Shown one piece after another: positions 56,112-64,000 of a stretch of 64,000 nucleotides of DNA. The translations under genes and the position numbers were made by a program. The notes beneath the pieces are model-generated. The model was not told where the DNA came from, did no database searches, and saw nothing but the letters and a program-made list of their open reading frames with translations. Each line of letters opens with the position of its first letter. Positions within the stretch are counted from its first letter, which is position 1. The DNA is from Isoetes taiwanensis (lineage: Eukaryota > Streptophyta > Lycopodiopsida > Isoetales > Isoetaceae), in assembly GCA_021234155.1 (NCBI GenBank), contig JAJEKV010000002.1, positions 21,541,726-21,605,725 of the forward strand, in the 5' to 3' direction.

Positions 56112-56405
56112 CTTCCTAGAAGTTGTTTTCTAAGATCCATAAGCTCCGCAACACTCTTTCCTTCCCTGATAAACTCGAGAACTTGCAATCATCAACATAT
56201 ATCCAAATTAGATTGGGCTTGATGCTAACATTAGAAACGAAGTATTAGTTTTAAAAAAGGAAATCAAATATCCATGTACCTGGGTAGCAATAAGTGCAAC
56301 GACCTCAGGATAATTGAGAGGAAGACCTCGAGCTAGTCTTTTCTATGCAAGAAAGCCTGCCTCATGAAGCCCACGCTTGTCAACTTCCCTTGGATAGAGC
56401 CTCAT
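56112..56405 (-). pseudogene. urease N-terminal (gamma-domain) fragment
   Basis: The exon 56405-56280 reads MRLYPREVDKRGLHEAGFLA, then TAG, then KRLARGLPLNYPEVVALIAT plus Q, with a GT donor at 56279. The exon 56182-56112 reads VLEFIREGKSVAELMDLRKQ plus LLG and a split R, with a GT donor. This is the start of the gamma-subunit domain of plant urease, the nickel enzyme that hydrolyses urea. The TAG sits where ureases have Gln (LAQKRLARG), so CAG became TAG. The second exon is preceded by GCAA instead of the expected CAG acceptor. No later urease exon (beta or alpha domains, nickel ligands) is visible to the left before the repeat block. It is a broken 5' fragment, unless the rest lies beyond a very long intron. 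Confidence 0.85.
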
Positions 56406-56508
56406 TTTAACGGGACTGAAATAACACAAGAATTTAAACTGACCAATCGAGCAACAAAGAGAACAAAAGTGGAACGCTCTGAAACTGTGGCCTGACCTCC
56501 ATCGCCTT

Positions 56509-56574
56509 AATTTTCTTAAAAGGGAATAGTTCCGGAGTAATAATTTTCTTACAAGGGAATAGTTCCGGAGTAAG
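56509..56574. repeat. 33-bp tandem duplication upstream of the urease start
   Basis: aattttctta.aagggaatag followed by ttccggagtaa occurs twice directly (56509 and 56542), in the presumed 5' leader region of the urease fragment. Confidence 0.85.
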
Positions 56575-56849
56575 ACGGGAAACTTTTTGTGGTCTGCATC
56601 CATCATCGCGATAGCTGGAGCGCAAACATGGTACAAATTAGCGACCAACAGGTGACCGACAGTTTTCTGGCTTTGCCAGTTTGGAGGGTTTTTGGCATAT
56701 TCTAGCATATACTTAAAATATACTAAAAACCCACATGGAGAGGATTCGCCCCCTTGGAGCAACCCAAAAAAAGACGAGGATGCTAGAAAGTTTCCAAAAG
56801 CTTTTCAAGTTTGAAGCTTATCGAAATTGGACATAGGCAAGAACTTTAT

Positions 56850-56960
56850 CCACGCGGCAAATAAGAGGCTATTTTCACATTCAAAGAATCGGGACGCCAC
56901 ATAACCAATAAGAGGTTTATTTTCACATTAAAAAATCTCGACGCCACATAACACTATAAG
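56850..56960 (+). promoter_or_regulatory. GH3 promoter region with tandem repeats, CCAAT and TATA boxes
   Basis: A unit of about 48 bp (cgccacataaccaataagag ... ttttcacatt.aaaaatc) occurs twice plus a partial third copy, ending in cactataagaag (TATA-like, about 56952-56960). A ccaataag string lies at 56904. The TATA-like box is about 80 bp upstream of the likely start codon of the GH3 gene. The same interval lies between the divergent urease fragment and the GH3 gene. Confidence 0.5.
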
Positions 56961-57036
56961 AAGGATGGCTTGCCCACGCTCTTTACCGCATTTCAAGAAC
57001 CCTTTTCATAAATCCGTTTGTACCAGAGCTCTGGCT

Positions 57037-59614
57037 ATGGAGATTATGCCTGCAATGCTGCCCCTCTTCTGCCTTTCCCTCCTCGCCGGAGCTCTGGCAC
57101 TTCCTCTTTACAAAGACCCTTCCCAGCCTGTCGAATCCCGTGTCGCAGACCTCCTCGGCAGAATGACTCTTTCAGAAAAAATCGCCCAAATGACCCAAAT
57201 CGAACGCGTCAATGCCTCCCAGGAAGTGATCCGTCGTTATGGAATAGGTCCCCCTTCCCGCTTTTTTTTTGGTCTTGTCTAATTAGGTGGCGATTCGTTG
57301 TTTCTTGGTTGCTCTAAATCTTTTCTTTCAGGAAGCGTCCTAAATGGAGGTGGAAGCTGGCCTGCTGCAAATGCCGCACCTAATCAATGGTTAGATATGA
57401 TAGATAGCTACCAAATTGGGGCTAGTCATACTCGTTTAGGCATTCCGGTGATATATGGAATCGATGCAGTACACGGGCATAACAATGTATATGGAGCAAC
57501 AATTTTTCCTCACAATATTGGGCTTGGGGCGACAAGGCAAACACTCAAATCCTGATTAGCTCGAATGTTTTTACAGAAAAAGAAAATTCTTCGTACATGC
57601 CAGAAATTTAACATTGAGAGGCAATCTTTTTGGCTTGATCCAGGGACCCAGTGTTGGTGAAAAGGATAGGCGCTGCAACGGCCTCGGAGGTTAAGGCTAC
57701 TGGAATACCATACGCATTTGCTCCCTGTGTGGCAGTAAGCAAACTGTTCTTTGGTTCAAAATTAAAGATTGACGGGCTAAATTGTGGTTTATTTTTTGTT
57801 GACCAATGGCAGGTTTGCAGGGATCCAAGATGGGGAAGATGCTATGAGAGCTATGGCGAGGACACAAACCTGGTTCGGAATATGACCTCTCTCATTGATG
57901 GTCTGCAAGGAACAGCTCCTTCTGATCACCAATCTGGGGTGCCTTATGTTGCAAAGTAAGTAAAGGCGTTTTCTTCTCGAGCCGTTATTTGTTTAAAACC
58001 CCGTTATGATCTTGATAAGAATCTTCTGTTATCTTGATCAGTAAAGTGCCCTTGTTGATCTAATCCATTTCTCTATTTGTATCCTAGGTGTAATATTCCT
58101 ATGTGATGCTGTGCTGATCTCGTTTAAACCCTAAACCCTAGTTACTTTTTTTATTCTAAATTCTTTTATGGGCGTTGATCAGAGGAAAGATAGCAGCCTG
58201 TGCCAAGCATTACGTTGGAGATGGAGGTACAACTCGGGGAATTGATGAGAATAATACATTGGCTTCCTATGATGACTTGATGCGGATTCATATGCCTCCA
58301 TATTATGATGCTCTTAAGAAGGGTGTTTGCACTATCATGATCTCTTATTCTTCTTGGAATGGAGTGAAAATGCATGCCAACAGGCAGCTCATTACTGATT
58401 TTCTTAAAGGCAGGCTTGGTTTCAAAGGTTTTACTATTTCAGATTGGGAGGGTATTGACAGAATTACCAATCCTTCTGGTTCTAACTACTCCTATTCGGT
58501 TCAAGCCTCTATTAATGCGGGCATTGATATGGTAGGACTATGATTCTTTCAGCCTTTGCAGTAAATCGTACATGCTATATTGTCATATACCCTGGAATGA
58601 TTTTATTATGCAGATCATGGTTCCTTTTGATTACAAAAGATTTATGAACACTCTCACGGACTTGTTCCAAAGGGGCATTGTCTCTATGGACAGAATAAAT
58701 GATGCTGTGACTAGAATATTGAGAGTGAAATTTACGCTGGGTCTTTTTGAAAACCCTAGACCTCAATACAACCTTACTTACCTAGTGGGAAGGGAGGTAA
58801 AGTAGTTTAACTTTCTTCTATTGCTGATGTTTCTGAAATGACCAAGAAAATAACAAGTTGCATCCTTGATCAGGAGCATAGAGAAATTGCGAGAGAAGCC
58901 GTTCGCAAGTCTTTGGTTTTGCTCAAGAATGGCAAGGATGGACCTCTATTGCCACTCAGCAAGAATGCAAACAAGATTTTAGTTGCAGGAAGCCATGCAA
59001 ATGATATTGGTCTGCAGTGTGGAGGGTGGACCATAACCTGGCAGGGAGGCAAGGGGCCAATCACTGCAGGTAAAAACAGAATATTTATTTTTGTGACTTA
59101 AGAACATGAGGCATGAAGTTCTTATATACCCTTACATGCAGGAACAACCATTTTAGAAGGAATCAACAAAGCTGTTGGATCTGACAAGGTGGTGTACAAC
59201 AGTAATCCTGATTCTTCATTTGTGAAGTCGCACAACTTCGCCTATGGCATTGTGGTAGTGGGGGAGAATCCTTATGCTGAATATGATGGAGATAATACAG
59301 TCCTAACACTTCCTGAAGAAAGCATTCAGACCATTGAAAATGTGTGTGGCTCTCTGAAATGCTTGGTCATACTTATTAGTGGAAGGCCTTTGGTCCTTCA
59401 ACCACATTTGAATCTGATAGATGCCTTTGTTGCTGCTTGGTTGCCTGGTTCGGAAGGTGAAGGCATTGCAGATGTGATCTTTGGAGATCATGATTTTGTG
59501 GGCAAGCTCCCACGTACTTGGTTTAAGAGTGTGAACCAGCTGCCTATGAATGTAGGAGACCACAATTATGATCCTCTCTTCCCTTATGGCTTTGGTCTTT
59601 CTATGAGAGGATAA
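57037..59614 (+). CDS. GH3 beta-glucosidase / exo-1,3-1,4-beta-glucanase, 8 exons
   Basis: Exons 57037-57247, 57332-57536, 57644-57734, 57813-57955, 58183-58531, 58614-58796, 58874-59069 and 59142-59614 join in frame to 616 aa, the usual length of plant ExoI-type enzymes. A signal peptide ([20 protein letters not shown]) implies secretion to the cell wall; an in-frame ATG 24 codons earlier (56965) would spoil it, so 57037 is preferred. The (beta/alpha)8 domain shows [56 protein letters not shown] and [11 protein letters not shown]. The nucleophile Asp lies in [11 protein letters not shown]. The second domain has the acid/base Glu in [14 protein letters not shown] and ends [26 protein letters not shown]. 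These exohydrolases trim glucose from (1,3;1,4)- and (1,3)-beta-glucans. Intron 2 has a GC donor; the other six are GT-AG. The gene appears intact. Confidence 0.95.
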
Positions 59615-60105
59615 ACCAAATTCCTTTTCTCTCATCTTGGCTTGCTTCATTGATAATCCCAATACCATAATTGCTTGTCCCCTTGGGATGCATTGCAGTG
59701 TATAAACATTGGAGGCACATTTGCCTAAGTCAAATTTTATATAATGTCAACCTAGTATTTGCAAATCTGACCCAATTAAGGGTGTGATTTTACCTTGTTG
59801 TTCCGGTTTTTGTAAGCATCAAACTTGTTAAAATGACCTGAAATAAACTTAAATCATTTTACTTCCAAGTCATGTAGCATTGTAACGTATTATCAACGCC
59901 ATAGCTCTTTAACACTTCCCTTGCTATCTTTGTTTTTCCAATGACTTCATTGCCTTCCAAGCTTGTTTGACTCAGTTATGAAGACTACATAGCAAATGGT
60001 GCAACCTTTTGATTTTATTAAAAAAAGAATATTTGATGGTTTTCGAAGGACGGGGAAAATATTTTATGCCTTTTCACATGACAGGAAGTTCTCAAATTTC
60101 AACCT
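59615..60105. other. 3' flank of the GH3 gene
   Basis: This should include the 3' UTR. A gaaataaac string at about 59838 is a possible polyadenylation signal. No other gene. Confidence 0.45.
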
Positions 60106-60109
60106 TTCA

Positions 60110-60319
60110 TATGCCAGACAAAAATTTAAAATGCTAGAATCCAAATTTTTAACAAAAATAATAGAAAATGCACGCTATATAATAACATACCAAAAAAGAG
60201 TACATGAGTAAGATTATGCCAGACAAAAATTTAAAATGCTAGAATCCAAATTTTTAACAAAAATAATAGAAAATGCACGCTATATAATAACATACCAAAA
60301 AAGCGTACATGAGTAAGAT
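60110..60319. repeat. perfect tandem duplication, 105 bp x2
   Basis: tatgccagacaaaaatttaa ... gtacatgagtaagatt is repeated at 60110 and 60215 with almost no change (agag/agcg), so the duplication is young. Confidence 0.95.
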
Positions 60320-61285
60320 TTTGAAACACAAATTGATCAATCAACAATTGGCATTGCTCTTTTATCTTTAGCTTCATACCAATCCTTAAAACATGCTTGC
60401 CAATCTATGGATTCAAGTGGTGCATCCCATAACGACACTAGCATAAGTGCATCAAGTATCTCTAGGTTCATACGAGCTCTTGTAGCACTCTAGGTTGTGA
60501 AACATTCAACATGCAAGCAATCCGCTTATGACAGTGCCTCTTCCCCAGCCCGCCAAAATTTCTACTAGTAGTCGGTTACCTGCCGGGCCAAATTTCTTGA
60601 ATGAATGCCATTGGTATTTCGCAATAGTAAGTTTCATAACTGATTGAATAGTTCAATGGTTAGTTGGGTGATAATTATTTATTGTTAGAACCATTGACTT
60701 GGTTCTAATTTTTTAAATATACAAGAAATTTATCGGGGGCCAAGGCCGCCGCGAACATTTCTCTCCACCGAATATTGTTAAGTTGAAACAATGCCAATTC
60801 TAGACATGTGAAAGTTAAAGTAATTGCATTGCTCATGCCTATGCTGGTGTACGAAGCAACTACAGGGTGCCGAATTGTATCACAAGTTACTATTTTTGCT
60901 TGCTCTGGCTCTTCTAGTCGGAAGGTGTTTGATGCAGTAAATTGCCATTGCGTCGCCAGCTGGCAAAGCGAACTCCAGTGCGTCGCCAAGCTGGCAATTG
61001 CAACCAGATCCGCCTGAAGGATCAACCGTGAAATGCTTCAATTTTAATTTTAAGCTTAGATTTGCACGAAACAATTTACAGCATGGCAGTTCTGCTTTGA
61101 TCCAAGCTAGATCCAACTAAATCTTTGTTAAATCCAAGTCGAATCCATTTCAAAATACTGCTGTCAATTCTTAAAGACAATATCTTTTGCTTGAATTAAG
61201 TAGAACATCTGAGATCTTGTGAAATCACTCCCAAGAAGAGAATCCATGAAGGAAACAGGGCTTTCAGATCCTGACAGTGGCATGG
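60320..61285. other. no gene seen; SINE-like core at 60713-60767
   Basis: AT-rich DNA. The minus strand at 60767-60713 (gagaaatgttcgcggcggcc then ttggcccccgataa and ttcttgtat) matches the SINE-like core at 14161-14215. Confidence 0.5.
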
Positions 61286-61288
61286 CGT

Positions 61289-61847
61289 GTAAATCTTTTG
61301 CAATAAATCAGTCCTTCGGCTTCATTTAATGCCTAAAGGTCGACGTCACTGTAATAAATGAGGTGTCAACGTCACGAAATCCTCCCTAATAAATAAGCAT
61401 GTATACGTGTCTCGTCCAAGTAACTTTGAAGGGAGAAAATGTGTGAGAACAAAAAAATGATTATATAGGTGTCATAATTGTCTGTCATAAATGCCTGCAA
61501 TGAATGAGTCTATACACGTGTCATGTTGCAGTAATTTTCAAGGCGTGTAAATCTTCTACAATAAATCCGTCCATAGGCTTCATTTAATGCCTAAAGATCG
61601 ACGTCACAAAATCTTCTATAATAAATGAGATGTCGACGTCATGCAATCCTCCCTAATAAATAAGCATGTATACGTGTCTCGTCCAAGTAATGTGTGAGAA
61701 CAAAAAAAATGATTATATAGGTGTCATGATTGTCTGCCATAAATGGGTCCACAATAAATGAGATGTCGACATCACACAATCCTCCCTAATAAATAAGCAT
61801 GTATACGTGTCTCGTCCAAGTAATGTGTGAGAATAAAAAAAATGATT
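61289..61847. repeat. complex tandem array rich in ACGT motifs
   Basis: Units of 100-260 bp recur. The modules are cgtgtaaatcttytrcaata, 'ggcttcatttaatgcctaaa', '(g)tcgacgtca', 'cctccctaataaataagcat', 'gtatacgtgtctcgtccaag' and 'aaaaaaatgattatataggt'. The last modules reappear at 62909-63005 beyond the inserted family B copies. Many ACGT cores (GACGTC, TACGTG, CACGTG) are present. Confidence 0.8.
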
Positions 61848-62546
61848 CTAGAATGGGGCTCGCATGAAACCAAAAAACCGCCCGAATAGGCTTCTCATTC
61901 ATCTCAGCAGATTTTCTACAATGGTGGACAGTGGGTAGCCGCACACATGCGAACTACCCACAAAAAATAAAGGGAAAATCCAATTATATCATTTGGACCC
62001 CCAAAAAATACAATGCTAATAGATGAGTGGCTGATGTACCTGTCGAAAGCTTATCACCGGGATTAAAAAACCCCGCCCTTTCGGGTTTTCGAGGAAAAAC
62101 CCTAGTGATAAGCCTTCGGCAAGGGGCTTGGACAAACGTAAGGCATAGAAATCGCTCCCAAAAAATCCCCGCATGGAGAAGTCGAAACAGATGTCGCTCG
62201 CCAACCTGTACCTGCACATCACCAACACAACAAACGAGACAACACAAACATACTAGAGAATAGCATCACCCAGGGGGTGGAAAAAAAGCATCACCCAGCG
62301 GGTGGAAGAAAAACATGATAAACAGAAACTTGTGCACAATACAATAAACAAAGAAGGGGCGGGAGGGTGGGTTCAAAGAGAATAAGGTATTGCTGAGAGA
62401 AGAGGAAGCGCCGATGAGACGTTGATGCAGAACCGCACCTAAAATAGCGAAACCCCAACCAGAGAGGGCATGCACCGCATGCATGCATGCAAGACAGGCA
62501 TGCTCGCCCCATCCTAGAATGTCGATCCGATGTCTCGGATTGAAGC
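61848..62546 (-). mobile_element. family B repeat, copy 3 (full length)
   Basis: It is flanked by GATT at 61844-61847 and 62547-62550. The ends are imperfect inverted repeats: CTAGAATGGGGCTCGCATG (61848-61866) against CATGCTCGCCCCATCCTAG (62499-62517). The U-rich hairpin (62050-62112), the GCATGC palindrome block (62476-62502) and the terminal ATCCGATGTCTCGGAT hairpin are all present. Short ORFs are not supported as genes. Confidence 0.75.
62050..62112 (-). ncRNA. ENE-like U-rich hairpin (family B copy 3)
   Basis: Minus-strand RNA: lower stem CTTATCACTAGGG / CCCGGTGATAAG, loop TTTTT / TTTTTTAA, upper stem CCTCG / CGGGG, AAAA bulge and CCC-GAAA-GGG with a GNRA tetraloop. It is the best preserved family B version. 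Compared with the LINE hairpins the stems differ but pair, and the U tracts, A bulge and AATCC are constant. Confidence 0.65.
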
Positions 62547-62550
62547 GATT

Positions 62551-62908
62551 CTAGAATGGGGCTCGCATGAAACCAACAAACTGCTCGACTACCAGAGAAC
62601 TTCCTTATCAAACTAGAATCGAGGACGAAGGTCACAGGACGAAGGCTAAAGAAGGGCCGAGGCCGAGAAAGGGCCAGAAACGCCAAATGGGCCAAACCAA
62701 GCAGGAAGAAGCCCCTCTCCTGCCTGGAAAGAATTCAAAGAGAATAAGGTACTGCTGAGAGAAGAGGAAGCGCCGATGAGATGTTGATGCAGAACCGCGC
62801 CTAAAATAGCGAAACCCCAACCAGAGAGGGCATGCGCCGCATGCATGCATGCAAGACAGGCATGCTCGCCCCATCCTAGAATGTCGATCCGATGTCTCGG
62901 ATCGAAGC
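62551..62908 (-). mobile_element. family B repeat, copy 4 (internally deleted)
   Basis: It shares both ends with copy 3 (ctagaatggggctcgcatga at the left; gcatgctcgccccatcctag and the terminal hairpin at the right) but lacks the centre with the U-rich hairpin. It is bordered by GATT at 62547-62550 and 62909-62912. It stands in tandem with copy 3. Confidence 0.75.
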
Positions 62909-62914
62909 GATTAT

Positions 62915-64000
62915 ATAGGTGTCATGATTGTCCGCCATAAATGCCCACAATAAATGAGTCCACATATGTGTCATGTTGTGGTAATTTTTAAGGAAGAAAA
63001 TAGGTGAGAACAAAAATAGGACACTGCTTTATATAGAAAGAAGCTGGGGTGGTCTTGGCTGGATGCATTTCGAAGAGCTAAGAGATGAAAGAGAGTAGAT
63101 TTGTTTTTAGGGATGGCAAATTACAGACACTCCAGACACCCAGGTCTTTTAAGAAAGCCAGACGGTAGGGTTCCTGTATCTCAACACATTCCCTAAAGCA
63201 ATGAACTAAATGCCATGCTCTTTGATGGTGCACAGCTATGGCTAAGGAATCCAGAACTGGCTCAAGGAATTTAGTTATAGGTATGTTCTCAACTCCGTAG
63301 CCATAGTCGATAGGCATAACAGATTCGGGCTTTTTGTGTTCAGAGAGGCGACAAAATCTTAAAGCAGTGAATTGCGCACATCCCGATCATATATATTACT
63401 AAAACTTGCAGGAAGGAATGTAGCAAATGGATTTTCGGCCACAAGAGTTTATCCCAGCTATTGGATCGAAACCAAGAAACATCCACAGGTCTGTGTCCCT
63501 GATTTATTGGGCTCTTCTAGAAGTTAGATTTGTAGCAGGAATGACAAAGGCTTATTAAATGTACAAGTTACCAAATCACAGTAACATTTCCACGTATGCA
63601 TCATGACTAAATCATCTTGGAGTACCAATATACTGAGAGATATTAAATGTTAAACATGATAGGCAAGTCACGCTCTTGCTATGGAACTGCTACAAAAGGA
63701 GCCATGGCTTAAGGATGTGTAGCCCCTGTTGGAGAAGGTATGTTTGTTTGTAGATCGTTTTACGTTTGGTTTTCTTTTAATCTGCATTATTCTCCCTTGC
63801 ATGTGGTCTGTATTGGCATGTGTAAGCATGTGGAATTTGGATCATAAAACTTTCAGTGGTTTCATGTTGTTGTTATCATATTATCTACTTCGATATGAGA
63901 TTTGCACTGGTTTGATTGAATTTAGATTATAATTTTTTTACTCGGTTCAGGTTAATCCCATTGTATATGTTTAGATCACGAAATTTTCATTGGGTTCATG
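62915..64000. other. no gene seen
   Basis: After the resumption of the ACGT-rich array (to about 63005) this is AT-rich sequence with short ORFs lacking motifs. The window ends in non-coding DNA. Confidence 0.5.

Noticed and set aside
58120-58145. Telomere-like aaaccctaaaccctag string
   Set aside because: Less than three repeats inside a GH3 intron; more likely chance or a telo-box than telomeric DNA.
61848-62908. Family B as a Helitron (CTAG end, terminal hairpin)
   Set aside because: The GATT duplications at the borders and the inverted ends do not fit insertion between A and T without duplication; the 5' TC end is not consistent among copies.
1-64000. CRISPR arrays, bacterial operons, rRNA genes and complete tRNA genes
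   Set aside because: None seen. The tandem repeats here lack regular spacers, and the gene structure is that of plant nuclear DNA.

Overview
This is nuclear DNA of a land plant. It has spliced genes of plant type (a ubiquitin-like/BAG co-chaperone, a GH3 exo-beta-glucanase and a urease gene fragment), separated by long stretches of decayed retrotransposons and AT-rich non-coding DNA. The high repeat load, the chromovirus and OTA-like Ty3/gypsy elements and the unusual LINEs suggest a large, repeat-bloated genome such as a fern or gymnosperm. The lineage cannot be fixed from the sequence alone.

Layout. 0-8 kb: non-coding DNA with a LINE 3' tail, a foldback MITE, and a duplicated block in which two copies of a hairpin-bearing repeat (called family B here) flank a second repeat (A). 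8.2-11.2 kb: a GC-rich LINE on the minus strand. 15.9-17.2 kb: an intact 4-exon BAG gene. 20-25.4 kb: a minus-strand Ty3/gypsy element with gag, protease, RT and RNase H but no integrase. 25.6-30.3 kb: a decayed L1-like LINE (minus). 30.7-31.75 kb: an LTR copy. 32.3-38.1 kb: a long copy of the GC-rich LINE (plus). 38.4-40.65 kb: a broken, intron-containing beta-class DNA amino-methyltransferase gene (minus), abutting a 5'-truncated chromovirus (40.6-44.2 kb, plus). 44.5-45.0 kb: a small unrecognised two-exon gene. 47.6-48.0 kb: a 5'-truncated LINE with a clear target-site duplication. 48.1-49.1 kb: another LTR copy. 49.35-50.1 kb: a copia 5' end. 50.8-55.5 kb: a non-coding block between direct repeats. 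56.1-56.4 kb: the start of a urease pseudogene (minus), head-to-head with an intact GH3 glucanase gene of 8 exons (57.0-59.6 kb). 60-63 kb: tandem repeats and two more family B copies.

The host genes are independent: chaperone regulation (BAG), cell-wall glucan turnover (GH3) and urea hydrolysis (broken). The two most interesting signals are (1) an RNA hairpin with a U-rich internal loop, resembling the poly(A)-clamping ENE element, shared with compensatory stem changes by the GC-rich LINE and by family B; and (2) the methyltransferase pseudogene, whose introns carry repeated copies of a 14-bp palindrome, much as introner elements would. Exon boundaries, catalytic motifs, repeats and duplications were read by eye; no alignment or database search was run.
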